Below, in pieces: positions 35,975 through 48,985 of a DNA stretch of 64,000 nt. Source of the DNA: Sorghum bicolor (Eukaryota > Streptophyta > Magnoliopsida > Poales > Poaceae). The stretch covers positions 68,085,615 to 68,149,614 of the forward strand of contig NC_012873.2 of the NCBI RefSeq assembly GCF_000003195.3, written 5' to 3'. Positions within the stretch are counted from its first letter, which is position 1, and the number at the start of each line of letters is the position of its first letter. Position numbers and translations under genes: made by a program. The notes beneath the pieces are model-generated. The model was not told where the DNA came from and made no database searches. It worked only from the letters and a program-made list of their open reading frames with translations.

Positions 35975-38900
35975 TTACTTGAGCATCTTCTTGTAGTCCT
36001 TGAAAGTGCCAGAGAACGGGGTCACCCTGCCTTCTGACACCACCCAAAGCTCGTCCACGCTTCCAGTGATGAGATGCTCGTCGTGACTCACCTGCAAAAC
36101 CAACACCACCCCCGCCTTAGTCATCAACCCAAAGGAACGTCTTGCAAATTTACGCAGTGCTGTCTAGTCATACCATCAGCACTCCTCCCTGGAAGACGAG
36201 TAAACCTTGGATGAGCGCCTCAACCGCGTCCAGATCCTGCAACACAGAGCAAGTTTAACTTCAGTTCGGTTCGGTAATAGCTGCCTCCCAGACTCAGAGG
36301 AGGTTCCTAATCCTCCATGTCAAAAACAACAATTGGTATGCAGCATGGTTATTTTGCTCACAAGATGGTTAGAAGGCTCATCGAGGAGAATGATGTGTGG
36401 CTTCTTGAAGGTTATTTTTGCAAACGCAACTCTACTCTTCTGACCACCTGGAATTGCAATTGTGTTGGTTAGGATCCAGAAATCAGCAATTCTGTTCTAC
36501 ATGGAGATGAACCCCTAAGCAAGGATGCTATAGTTCTGCAGCCTGTTTCATCAGCTAAAACCTTCTATGGAATTGCTACGATTTCTACCTGATAAAGTAT
36601 ACATAGGTTGGAGGGCAAGGCTTCCTGAAACACCAAACGAACCTAGATGTGCCCTCAACTTCTGCTCAGGTACACCCTGCAAACAGTGCCATATACATTT
36701 TCTCACTTATAAGATGTCATTCAAATTCAGGTCACATGTAGAAGGAATATCCATCTTATTAGCTACCCACATGATGGAGGTCATATCCAACAAACACCAA
36801 AAGGGATGCTTCAACTTACCGGGTAGCACTTCATCATGTACAAAAGGGGATTCACTGTCAAATCAAGGCCATCAACATGATGTTGATTGAATACAGCCAT
36901 GCGAACCTGTAAAAACAATCATAAGAAAATTTCAAATAAACAAACAAAAGAGAGGATCCTGCATGGCAAACATGGCAATCAACAATGATAGCAAATAGAT
37001 CTTATCATTTGTGATTGGCAGTATTATGCTAGTAAACCAAAGAAAAAAAGACATTCAACATTAAGGATCAAGGTTCAGATTATTTTGTCTGATTCAGTAA
37101 TGGCACTGATTGATACAAGCATCAGAACCACACCCTGACAAGTGAAAATGAATATGCACATGATGGCATCTAAATACAATACTGTTATGGAATTCGGACA
37201 ATAAAGCTCAAATGACATAAATCAAAGTTCATGTAACACAACTTTGTTAAGGTAGAAAATGCAAAGCATTTGAAATAATGGCAAACACAGCTGTAGCTAC
37301 AGAAGAATGAAGCACCTTAGGAGACCGGAATACGGTTCCAGAAGTTGGTTGCAGATCCCCAGATATTAGTTTCAGTATAGTGGACTTGCCAATGCCATTA
37401 GGACCAACCACTGAAATAACAAGTCAACGAGGGATTCAAAAATGGAAGAACCACAACTTCAAAAACCAGACATTAATATGCAGTAAGATTACGATGAGTG
37501 GAACAAAGAAATCATACTTGCTATGCGGCTGTCGAGGTCAATACCAAAATTCAAATTTTTAAACAAGGTAGGCCCTCCAGGGTAACCAAACGAGGCATCA
37601 CTGCAAGAGTGGAAAGAATTATTCAACAGAGAACACGTGGATGTCTAAAATTTGCCTTAAAGAAAAGGTAGGAAGAATCACAAACATCCAAAAAGATTTC
37701 ATAAATAGTATTAGGTATCAGAAATGAAACCTGAAGCTAATAATTGGTGGCCCAGGGCGATCATCTGGGGTTGGAAATTCAAATTTATAGCTGCAAGGAA
37801 TTATTTGAACAATTAATGAGTTGATTGTAAACAAAATACCGAAGTACAATAGTTTAGGGAGCAGACATACTCTGGATCACTGACAACTGCATCAACATGT
37901 TCCATTCGCTCCAATGCCTGTGATAGCGCAGATAAGAATTTCAAGTCAGACATCAAATTTGTCACTGAACAACATCCTAGATCAAAATGCCAGCAGTATC
38001 TGTTAAGTGAAACAACTACAAAATTGTTTACATGGAGACAAGAGTGAAAAAAGTGTACCTTGATTCTCGATTGAACAAGTGACGCTCTCTTTGCATTATA
38101 CCGAAACTTGTCAATGAATGTCTGCACAGAGAAAACAATTAAAGTTCATCCCTGGTCTTCGAGAATATATCAAGCAGTGCTTAATATCTTGAACAGTTTT
38201 CAGGTAATTAAAATTTCCATTCATCTTTGAGCTTATATCATGCAGAGATTTGTCTCAAGTGTTTGGTCTCACTAGGCAATGAAAGCAGGGCTAGCCCAGC
38301 TCCAGCTGCCTACAGTCTCTAATTGGCCTATTACCACGTTCAAGCTAAAGAAAGATGCAGTCTAATGACTACTACTACCTCCACTTATGTAAAAAGAATG
38401 AAAAAATGCAAAATGAAGGAATGGAAACTCGAAAAGGATCCTTCTGATTCTCAAAGAATGAGGGGCAAGGGGATTGATACCGAGAAAGATTTCTTCTTAT
38501 TATAAGACGCGATTTGATTCGCATATGTTTGGTAAAAGAAAAATCTTCTCCTTTAATCATAAATGAAAACTGCTCAATGAGAACATAAAAACGTGACTCA
38601 ATTGGTCTTAGTTAGTCTTCAGGACGGAGTGGAAGAAGGGCGGAGACTCTCGAACGAGGAAAAGGATCCCTTTGAAAGATGGTGTATCAGACAAGCTGGA
38701 CAGCTTGTTTTCTTGACATTCTCCTTGTCTGAACATCAAGTTTCTTGTCTACGGTACAAAGCTATATGTGTAGAAACCCATAAAATACGTGTGAGCACTT
38801 TGTTTTTGTACAGATCACCTTCAAGGTCCTTTTTTGCTTCAGAAACTACGTAGTTTTCTTGAAGATGGGCACTAAACCACTCTCAGAATGCATGATACTT

Positions 38901-41847
38901 GATAGAAATACAACCAACCTGCATGTGCTGTCTGGCCTTCTCATTTGTTTCAAAGGCTTTCTGCTGATTCTTAAGGTGCTCTTCCCTTGTCCTCTCAAAT
39001 GTGTCATAGTCACCTTTGTAAGCATGTAGTTTTCTACCATGTAGATGAAGGATATCGGTGACAACCTAAAAAGCTCTAGTCATCAGTTATCCAGTTTAAG
39101 AAAAATATGCTATGCAAATTTTGTCAAATTAGCTCCTATGAAATGATATTGGGTGTTCATACCGTATTTAAAAACTCCCTTGCGTGTGATACAACAATGA
39201 ATGTCTTTGGCCACTTCAGGAGATACGTTTCTAGCCATAACACAGCATGAAGATCAAGGTGGTTCTGGAAAGTGATGTCATTAGGATGTGCGAGCAAGTG
39301 AAGAAAAATAACCTCATATTTCCAACTTACTGTCGGCTCATCAAGTAGTAGCAAATCAGGCTCAATGAACAGAGCGCGTGCTAGAGCTATTCTCATGCGC
39401 CATCCACCAGAAAATTGTTTTGTTCGCTTGCGTTGCATTTCTGGAGTAAAACTAAGACCCTGCAAATAATTCCTCCATTCAGAACAGTGCAATGAAAATA
39501 TGTAATATGAGCACGATGTGCAAATCACCAAATCCTATGTTGTTCCTAAGATCAACATGCACAAATCCTACATGAACGGATGCACTCCAAGTACAAAACA
39601 TCAAAGAAACGTGATCGCCCTTATTGAGGATTATCTATTTCAAGACACATAGTTGCATACTGATGCTTGAAAGAAATATTGATGTGTAATCAAGGTAAGT
39701 GCTGAAATCAAAACCAGAGCAAAAGTAAGCCAATGACATGAGTGGTACAAACAAGGAAATAAAACAGACCGCCAAAATTGATGCCGCACGAGCCTCTGCT
39801 GCATCTGCATCAATGAGCTCAAGCCGTTTATATATCTCCTCAAGCCTCTTGCTGATAGAATCTTTGTCAAGGCCATCCTTGCTCTTGCCAGAGCTCTGCC
39901 CAAACTCAGCCTCAATCTCTAAATCTTTCTGCAAAACAGTGGCAACAATTAGCAGATGGGCAGAACACATGACAGAAGTAGAAAATTCAAAGGAGGAAAA
40001 CCATCAAACAATTATGACCCTAGTCAACCTGTTGTTGAACCAGACGAGCTTCTTCCTGCAAAAGTTGAACTCGTTCGACATCGGCATTCAGAACACACTG
40101 CAAAGCTGTTGTATCATCACCCACGACCTCTTGCTCAACATGCAATATCTGGCAGTTCTTGGGAATACCATCAATCGCATGCAATGCCATCGCTCTGAGA
40201 AAAGATGTCTTCCCGGTCCCATTCCTTCCAACAAGACCTGAAACAGGTAAATAAGAAACTCTGAAACTTGCAGGGTATCGTTTCAATGAAAATTTTTACA
40301 GATATGTATAAACGGAACTGGACATGCATGCTTCCTGGGCCCTGGCCACAGTTTTATTATCTACTGAAAGCTACCAAACACCACAAAGTACTCACCATAG
40401 TGCCTTCCAAAAGCAAGTGTTATAGTGGCTTCTTGAATTAGATCACGACCACCAACAGTGACACTGAAGTTCTCCATATGTATATCCCTAACAGCTGGCC
40501 CACCATCATTACTGTGGTTTACATAAACAGGAGGCATTCCAGCCCTAAGTGCCTCCATCTCCGCGACATGTGTTTGATATTGAACCTGTACCAGCAAGCA
40601 GGACAGTACATAGAAGAAAGAAGAGCATAGTCAGGAAGGAAAACTTGCATCTGCAAATAAAATAACAAAGTGGGGAAGATGCTGAACATCAGATGTATAC
40701 TACCAAGAATTGCATCATGTGGCGATCTAAGAGAAGTCTTCTGCAAAAAAAAGATTACCTCTCTTTGCCTCTCCTCTTTTCTTTTCCTCCGTTCAATCTT
40801 GGCTTTATCACGAGAAGACAGCAGCGGTCCGTCGAATACTTCTGGTTGAGGCTTTTTTGGAGCGATGTCATCGTCCATCCCCGCATTCATTCGTAACGGT
40901 GTAACAAGGCTGCGCATAACTTGTTTGGGTTTCACCAGACCATGCTTTCCAAACTTTTCACAAAGCTTACTGCAGACCTATAGTGGACCGAAACAAGACA
41001 CACGTAAGTGCTTCTGCATTTAAGTATCAATCAGCAATCTATGTATTATCCATTTCCCAAGTGAACAGATTTCCTCAATGGCTTTCAAGGCTCTCTAGAT
41101 ATTATAGCATGACCAAGAGGGGAAAATGCACAGGTGGCACCACAGAAATGAACATCTAAATTGCAGAAAGTGTCAGGAAGTAATGAAGCTAGGCTCCAAT
41201 TCAAGCTGGTCTGATGACAACTGAGTCACATTGAATTGCAAAATGTTAGCACTACACCAACTAATTCCGAACAGCTATCCTCAAATTACTCATTGGATGA
41301 CACACCCACCAGTAACTCAAATCAAGCAAACTAGTGCGGTTGTTTCATGTTCAAATCACGCAGGCAGTTGTTTTAATCAGAGGAGCTGGCTCCTGATAAT
41401 TAAAACAAAAAAACAAGGAACCACAGAATCCCTCCCAGCAATCCATAGCGCTTATGTGCAGCACGAAGCAATCGATGCCATGACCATATCTGATTACCGG
41501 TCAGCGAGATGGCAACCTAGTCTAGCGTGAGTGGGATTATTCAGATCGGAGAACAGACAGGCCGGTGGTAGTGGTACCAGGACCAGGACGGAAGGGCAAG
41601 GCGGTAGGGGTGTACGCGGGGGCGGTACCTGGAGGCAGTGTTCCTGGTCGGAGACGCATCCGGAGTCGATGAGGAGCTCCCCGAGCGCCTCGAAGATGCC
41701 GTGCCCTTCCGGGGCCCCGAAGTCGAAATCCTCGTCGGCGAGGACGTTGGCGATGTAGTCGATGATGGGCTGGTCCACCTCCTCGACGACGTCGGCGCCC
41801 AGGACCTCCCGCACCACCCCCATGCTCGCGGCCGCCGCAGCCGCCAT
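35975..41847 (-). CDS. ABCF3: ABC transporter F family protein, ABCF3/GCN20 type
   Basis: Many-exon minus-strand gene, roughly 710 aa. Exon 1 (start at 41847) encodes [20 protein letters not shown], then an N-terminal domain ending in EHCLQ. The first ABC domain has Walker [13 protein letters not shown], signature [15 protein letters not shown], Walker B LLLLDEPT and [13 protein letters not shown] linker with [20 protein letters not shown] follows. The second ABC domain has [18 protein letters not shown], signature-adjacent [14 protein letters not shown], Walker [12 protein letters not shown] and VSHDEHLI. The C-terminus is [12 protein letters not shown]. Tandem ABC domains without membrane segments define ABCF proteins; the yeast relative GCN20 works with GCN1 on ribosomes to activate GCN2 in amino-acid starvation. 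Action in translation control is therefore inferred. One intron near 38.4-38.8 kb may hold organelle-derived DNA. Internal exon ends were checked only partly. Confidence 0.93.
38390..38720. other. Possible organelle-DNA insertion (NUPT-like) in an ABCF3 intron
   Basis: This intronic segment differs in style from its surroundings. The block around 38590-38690 (GGACGGAGTGGAAGAAGGGC, then ACTCTCGAACGAGGAAAAGG) reads like the body of a plastid group II intron, and the AAAACTGCTCAATGAGAACA stretch before it fits the same impression. This is recognition from memory, not an alignment, so the limits and source gene are uncertain. Confidence 0.4.
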
Positions 41848-41991
41848 CTTCCCTTCCTCTTCCCCTAGCGCGGCGGGCAGCGGGAGGGGGAGCCTTGCAA
41901 GGGTTCGCACGCTTGCTTGGTTGTCAGCGACCGGCTCCGCCAACTGCTGAAGGCTGAAGCCAATGGCGCGCCCGAGGACGACGCGGCCCAA

Positions 41992-42499
41992 CCCACACTA
42001 GTGCGGCCCATCGTGGTCCAATTGACTGTAATAAACATACTCTGAGCATCTAAGAGAGATTGGCGATGGAATAGGTTTTTAGGCTTGTTTTCACGGCGTG
42101 GATTGAGGTGAAAAATAGGTTAAGTTTCACTCCAATATAAATATATGGATTGAGGTAAACATGAGCATAAGCTTTTAGCTATGTGTCATCATTTTATAAA
42201 AGTTGATAATTACTCACAAGTCATTAAAAATATTAAGTTCTCACAATTGCAACGGCTCTAAACCATTTTGCTTTGTAAGTCATTTCGTCCTTGTTCTATT
42301 TGTTTATGGCTGTTTGGGAGCCCTAAAGTGTGGGACTGGGCTAAAAAACATCCAAAATACCCTTCTCTCATCCCTATCCTCTGTGGGAGCCTGAAGCAGG
42401 TGATCGAGGAGCCCGACGCCACCCTACACCATGCACTGGAGCAGACAGGCGAGGAGGCTAACATGATCGGACCATAAAGAAAGATCATTTCTCATTATC
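41992..42499. other. ABCF3 upstream region, no gene
   Basis: Promoter-side flank of ABCF3 grading into transposon-derived DNA. No family-like frame is seen on either strand before the gypsy remnant begins near 42500. Confidence 0.4.
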
Positions 42500-43076
42500 C
42501 TTTATTGATGAGATGCTAGAACGGCTTGTAAAACATTTTTTCTTTTGTTTCCTTAATGGTTATTCGGATTATCATCGAATTTCTATCCACCCTGACAACC
42601 GCAGTAAGACCACCCTCACATGCCTCTATGGGACATATGCATATCGATGAATGTCTTTCGATCTATGTAATGCCTCTGCTTCTTTCCAAAGGTGCATGAT
42701 GTCCATCTTCTCTGATATGATCAAATAATTCATAAAAGTCTTCGTAATAAGACTTTTGATTATTAACTTGAGAATCTGGATAGGGTCTTACAAAGGTGTG
42801 AAGAAAAGCTCTTGGTCCTGAACTAGGAAAAATATCATTTCATAGTTCAAGAAAGAATAATGCTAGGACATAAAGTGTATGAGCGTAGGATAAAGGTGGA
42901 TAAAGCTAAGCTAGAGGCTACGAAACACCTTTCACCTCCCACAAATGTTAAGGGTGTTTGTAGCTTTATTAGGCATGCTGGTTTTTATAAGCGGTTTATA
43001 AAAGATTTCTCTCAAATTGCCCACCTTTTTAACAAACCTGCTTGCTAAAGATGCACACTTTGTCGCCCTTAACACG
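42500..43076 (+). pseudogene. Ty3/gypsy reverse-transcriptase remnant
   Basis: Conceptual reading shows gypsy pol in order, broken by stops and frame changes: a piece like FLNGYSDYHRISIHPDNRSK followed by TTLTCLYGTYAYR, then LCNASASFQRCMMSIFSDMI, then MLGHKVYERRIKVDKAKLEA and FIRHAGFYKRFIKDFSQIAH, and finally LTNLLAKDAHFVAL in another frame. These match the palm and thumb region of plant gypsy elements. No LTRs, protease or integrase are visible nearby. It is dead. Confidence 0.85.
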
Positions 43077-43079
43077 TGC

Positions 43080-43440
43080 AACTCTTGTCTCTTGCGACAA
43101 CATCTGCGCCTTACATTTGTCATCTAATCTCGCTCATCGCCAAAGCACCAAGTATGTGGAGATTGATCTTCATTTTGTTTTGGGTTGCATGGCCCTTGGT
43201 GCCGTCTGGTCCTTCATGTTCCTATGTCCTTTCCAGTATGTCGATATATTCACAAAGAGGCTGCCAACAACTATCTTCATCACATTCCACTCTAGTCTCA
43301 ACGCCTGCTCCTCTTACGGTTAATATTGCAGGAGCTATTAGAATATGAATCACTTAGAAGTTGAAACGATCAGTCATATGTGTGAAATGATCAACCATGT
43401 AACTTGTATATTCTTGTATTGATGAATAAAAATATGCAGA
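43080..43440 (+). pseudogene. Ty1/copia RNase H tail remnant
   Basis: A copia-type RNase H C-terminus is readable: CDNICALHLSSNLAHRQSTK, then YVEIDLHFVLG, then a piece like VDIFTKRLPTTIF. It corresponds to the conserved DN-x-SA, KHVEIDxHFVR and DIFTKxLP motifs of copia elements, with decay. It begins within a few bases of the end of the gypsy fragment, on the same strand. No intact LTR is identified downstream, although 43330-43440 looks like post-polymerase sequence. Confidence 0.75.
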
Positions 43441-44815
43441 GACTCTTACTCTCCCTAATCTTCGTATTCTCACAGGGAGGATAGGGAGGACAGTGACTTA
43501 AAACCTACTGCAGAGGCATTATCACCTAGCTAAGGCGCAAGGTGCACGTAGCATCTCCATGGCGCATGCGTTGGGAATAGAAGGTAGGGATGACGACGCA
43601 GGAGATGAGCGAGCAATGCCTTAATTAGGGCGCGGGTGGGGCATGGTCCATGGGCCATGGCACAGACACCGAGAATAGACAGAGGTGACACAAGTGATGG
43701 CTTAGGTAAGGTTGGCAAACTAATGGCGACGATGACATTATCGCTAGGCGGTGGTGTGGTGGAGTGGTTTCCTCGTGGGAAAAGAGAGAAAATGGGCAAC
43801 AGCGTGGTAGTAGGCTCCCGAAGTCCATTTGTCGTCATTTTTTTCTAACAAACAAGTAAAGGAGTAAGCAAAGGAAAGAGCATATGACTGCCTGACTTGT
43901 GGCTATAAGGGCCACAGGGTGAGGGTGGTGTGGCTTGCAAGCATTTGGTTAGAGCATCTTCAAGAGTATCCTAAATCTCATCCCTATCATTTTTTGGCAA
44001 GATTGGGAAAAAAACCTCTCCATGACTCTTAATCCATCCCTATAATCTTTTGGCATTTGGGAAAAACTCCCCCACCCATGTAAAGTTAAGTGTGGTGGTG
44101 TGTATCCTTTCCTCCCGTGCAGGTTCCTTCTTGTGTTGCTGCCCAGAGGAGACCTTGGCCACGTGGTTTTCCTCATGTCGTGTTGAGCTTCAAGGCGACA
44201 TTGTCCAGCCCAGGTGGAGGTCGTAGCTCGTGCAGAGCCTCGCCATCTACCTGACGTCGAACACACTGCAACGGTGGAGGAGCGCCCTGGCAACAACCTC
44301 GAATTCCACCGCCGATGCGGGCATCCGAAACCCGGGCCTGAGCATCATCTTCACTAGGTACACGAAGCCATAGTCACCGTTGGCCGTGACGGCGCCAGCG
44401 CGACTGAGGCCAATAACTTGGAAGTGTACTGCCATGACTAGACTCCGAGAAGACAACGGTTATTGTATACTCCATATATTTTATACTAAATTGCAGTTTT
44501 AGTTTGTTGTAATTTATGTAAGCATAATTTGTAATTTTTGGTTTAAAAAATCCTGTTAGACAAAATCACAAACCCAATAAAATCTGATTCATTTTGGCAC
44601 AAAGACATTTTACAATTGTTTCTATAGTTAGATTAGAACAAAATTTTAATATATTATGGTACAAAGACAAATAACAAATCATAAAAGTAACAATTTACTT
44701 GTACTAGTTTGTACAAGAGTGTTGCCTAAAATTATCTTAAAATTCAGGCACTTGAAATATGGAACTGCTTGACTCCACTAACACAAGAGAGATGGAAAAT
44801 ACAATCCCTAGCTAT
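43441..44815. other. Intergenic DNA, possible unidentified gene fragment
   Basis: No complete gene. A minus-strand frame at 44247-44456 is moderately protein-like (VIGLSRAGAVTANGDYGFVY) but stops early and I do not recognise it; it may be a captured or decayed gene piece. An AGAGCATCTTCAAGAGT-type sequence near 43952 resembles a MITE terminus without a clear partner. The PPT 3' UTR probably begins close to 44815. Confidence 0.35.
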
Positions 44816-47800
44816 TTAAGGAGTCTTCGGCTTGGGCTTGAGTCTTTTGAGCTGTGAGTACAGGAAAACTCCGGCAAGTGCAATCGCAGTACCTGTACAC
44901 AGATGAAAGCATGTAATGATGATACAACAGAAGGATGAAATAGGACAAAAACAGAAAACAAGTTTAGCAACATGCTTACCGAGAGAGTTGATAGGAGAAA
45001 CAGGTGTCCTGAAGAACAACACTGATGTTACAATGACCACAACACGCTTAACACAGTTGCCCACAGAATGAGTGACAGGAGACACCATCGCCAAAATCAT
45101 GTAAGACACCTTCAACAAAATCAAACAAGAGAAACAATAAGATACTGAAGATATCCTTGCTATACACATGCAGCTACGTATATAGGAAAAGAAAGAAAAT
45201 ATCAATTGTCATGCATTAGGAATGATATCTTGTACACCCGCTTTTACAGGTCTTATTTTGGCCAATCAGCACTGTGCCGCCTTGACTATGACACCATGTT
45301 AAGGCAATCAACACTTGCCACAAGTTTATGTGCGTTAGTATTCCTCCCTCCAAGCAGGCCATTAGCAACTTAACACTACATATCCAGCACAAGGTTTAAA
45401 GGCATAAAATACAAAGACAAAATTAGTTCCTCATGCTATTTGCAGCTGTTGCAAACCACATATGAGGAATAAAAAATGTATTTGCAATCTGCACAACTCT
45501 GAATTTTACATAAAATTGAAACATCAAATAGATAACACGCTGCAGTCTACAACTCAAGATATAAATATATATCACCAAGTACATGGAGTAACTTGACTGA
45601 CCTGTTGGTATGCATGGAAACACAGTCCAGCAAGAAGAGACCTTGTAAGGACCTGGTTTACATTCAGACCCTACAAACACATAAAGCCAATCAAAATTAG
45701 CCCTGATAGTTCTGCAAGGTGCAGTTTCTCTGTCTTTATCTTTTACTTTGATAAGCAATGAATTGTTACACTTACAGCAGATTGCAAAAATGTAGGAGTA
45801 ATTTTGACACCTTCAGTAAAGAAGGTAACAGGGGCCAAAACGAAAAATGACATCACTGTAATGATAGAGAAGAGATTAAGGTTGTCCAAGGATTCCTGTG
45901 GAAAGGGAGCATATGAAGTGCATTAGGAATTAGAGATGGAAGTGGACAAAAATTACACATGATGGATATGACAGAGAAGAAGCCAATGCAAGTTCATAAA
46001 CAAGCTGTCTTTAAGATGCAAGATATTTTAGTTACCTCTTTCTTAACCATGAGCTTCTTGCTCAGTACATTCCGGGATTGAAAGGTAACATTTGAAGCCA
46101 TTGCACTCCAAAAGCCAATCCTGTTTGCATCAAATTACCACCAAGTTAATATATTTCACAGTGGAACTCAGGGATACTAATGGAAAACTATTCAAAAATA
46201 GCATCACCATGTTTAAACCGTACATAAGATTTTAAGAAAGATTATCAGAAGATATATATTGCTGAGTGAATCAGTTTTAGAACACTAGCTATTTGAATAT
46301 CATTCTATCATGCATTATATCACACCATAGTCAATTTTGAAAAAAATACATTACTTTTGCTGCGGTACATCACTTTTGAAAGAATTACATCACTTAGGAA
46401 AGATTATATCACTTTTGCCGCGGTACACCAAAACGACTGTGAGTCGTTCAAATGTTTTAGTCAGACGGTTGGAGGTAATATATTTATTAAATTTTTCATT
46501 TTATAAAAAATCTAAATAAGGAATATTTTAGATATGAAAAATCTTGTCTAGGTTTGATTGATGCATGTGTGATTTGACAGATATCCCAGTCTGCTCGTCA
46601 TGCACAATCTTGCATACGTGTCCAATAAGGCAATGGACGTGTGAGTACCTGAACCCAACATATGTGAAATTTATGTGCATAAGTGCCCAATGTACATGTC
46701 CAAAGTACAAGAAATTTTACATGCATATGAAATTTTACATAGTCACTTTACGTGCTCAATATACGTAACAGCTATATATTTTATTAGAAATCTACTCGAT
46801 TATGTAATATAGTTTTAATCGAGTTAGTATTTTGTAACATATTCACAGATCAATTAATATATATGTTGGTTATTGATTTCTTTCATACATGTATCTTATT
46901 TTGTAACTGGATATGTAATGTATTTTTCATGCAAAAGGGGCAAAGGGAACGATACCCACAGAAAAGGAAGTGACCGTGCCTCCCATGATGAGGTTATTTA
47001 ATAATGTTTCCTTTTTCTTTTCTTAGATTAATTAATTTATTAATTCAAAAAATCTAGAAAATCAATGACTGAGATTTGTTTGAGGCTATGTTACACGGAT
47101 ACTCCAAGGGGGGTGATGTATCCGTATCCGATACTCGTCGTATACGCGGATACGGATACTCGGATACATCATTTTAGTAGGTTTTCTTTTGAGAAAGTGT
47201 GTATCCGTGTATCCGATACGTATTGTATCGGATACTCGTACCCGTACTCGTGTAACGTAGGTTTGAGGTATTACCTCCTAGGAAGTAAAATTTGTATCGT
47301 AGCATTGCCCATTAATAAATTGCATTTTACCATGAAAGATTATATCACTTCCCCCCTTTTTTTCTTTGTAGCTAATGTTGGGTTTCAACTTAGCCTACTC
47401 CAACCTGTTTGGGGCTAAAAGGATTTGCTGGCGTTGTTATCAGTATTTGAATAAAATTGTATATATTTGGTGAAGTATCTCCCCTTATTAGCATGTGTAG
47501 ATATTTTAGCTCACAATTTGCAAGATGACATACCATAACCATAATCTAAATAAAGCATAGCTACAATGTCTATAAATACTAAATAACCATATTTAGGTCG
47601 GCTCACCAAGAACATATAGCAAAAAGTAGAAACAACATGGCACATGACGCATAGAAGGAAGAAAACATTCAATAGAAGCTCCTACACTATAAAGTTCAGT
47701 TTGGCTATGCTTGGATTCGAATGTTACTTACCAGTTAAAGGATGCCTCAGTAAGAGATGCCAATGCAACACCACCAACAATTGGAAGAAGAGATGCTACT

Positions 47801-48985
47801 ACCCAAACAGTAGGAAACTGCCATCCGAATACGATTTAGTACAAGAAGACAAAGAAGTTTCTTAAAATTCAAAACATGTTGCTTGCGTAGCATTTGTATA
47901 GGGATGAAAAATTACCTCGCCGAGGAAAATTGCAGAAAGAAGAACAGAAAAGAAAGGTTCCATAGCCTTGATGGTGTGCGTAAATGATACTGCAACTTTC
48001 CCAAGGCTCATGTTGGTGAAGAGATTGCCCATAGTGTGAACAATAGCCAGAGGTAGGATGGCTGCAAGCTGAAAATTGTTAAAATGAACATGAGTATTAA
48101 TACAGATATCCAAGTAAAGAGCGTAAAGTTTGTAATAAAATGTTAAAGGTTACCTGCGCTCCAGAAATCTTTGGCCTCTTAATAATACCAGTGGTCCAAA
48201 AGAACAAAGATACTACAGATCCGACAGCAAATTGAGCTTCTGTGATGTTTATGGGGTATGGGAAAACCTTGAGAACCTGTCACATACAGTAAAAGCAAGA
48301 GAAAGTTTGGATATCAGTACAGATCTTGTAGCATTCTGCCAGGAAAAAGTGGTCTAAGATAATAAAAAGAAAACTTGTACGCACTGAGTATCAGTTCTGT
48401 GTGTGTGTGTGTGTGTGTTGAACAAAAAACAATGAATTTTTACATTGCAAGATCGATTTTCTACAAATGCCAGTAGTGAGTGACACCAGGGCAGAGTAAA
48501 GCAGCAGATTAATAAATAGGCCACTGATGGTGAGTAGGCCAAAATATTGGAACATATAATAAGTTGTTGTTATAGATGTTGATTGAAGTAGGCTAATTAA
48601 TTCAGTTGAAGAAGGCATCAGTCAGGACACTGACCTGCTTGTTATAGATGTTGAAGTAGATGTTGAAGAGGTACCAGAGGCCGAAGAGCGAGCCGAGCCA
48701 CAGCGTCTTCATGAAGCCGCCGCCTTCCTCCGCACTCGGGGCCGCCACAGCGTCCCCGGCCGCGCCACACGACACCTGTCGCTGGCCGGACCGATCATCC
48801 GGCGAGGCTGACAGGCGCAGCCGCCCGAGACCCAGAGCGCGAGTGGTAGCGGCGGAGACGACGACGCGGAGCGGGCGGGCCGGGACCGGGAGGAGGGGGC
48901 CCCGGCTAGGATTACGGCTCACCAGCTGCCCGGCGCCGGCGCCGGCGCCGGCGGGGCACGGCCGGAAAGCCGCGGCGCTCTGCAT
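44816..48985 (-). CDS. PPT: Plastid phosphoenolpyruvate/phosphate translocator
   Basis: About nine minus-strand exons. Exon 1 (start 48985) encodes a Ser/Arg/Ala-rich plastid transit peptide ([20 protein letters not shown]) and the first membrane segment near [17 protein letters not shown]. Downstream exons give [119 protein letters not shown] and the C-terminus [12 protein letters not shown]. The set is the triose-phosphate translocator fold of the inner plastid envelope; the [14 protein letters not shown] region points to PPT rather than the triose-phosphate or glucose-6-phosphate branches. PPT imports phosphoenolpyruvate in exchange for phosphate, feeding the shikimate pathway, and matters for C4 metabolism in some grasses. 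A 175-bp hAT-like element lies in an intron at 47086. The upstream in-frame ATG at 49117 is rejected because family proteins start at the MQ(S/R)AAA site. Confidence 0.95.
47086..47260. mobile_element. Short hAT-like MITE with GATAC repeats
   Basis: A 175-bp insertion in a PPT intron, flanked by perfect 8-bp direct repeats GTTTGAGG (47078-47085 and 47261-47268). The ends are CTATGTTACACG and, as complement of the right end, CTACGTTACACG, which are inverted repeats with one mismatch. The interior is packed with GGATAC/GTATCC units (for example TATCCGTATCCGATACTCG). It shares termini and repeats with the 923-bp element at 18282. Confidence 0.88.
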
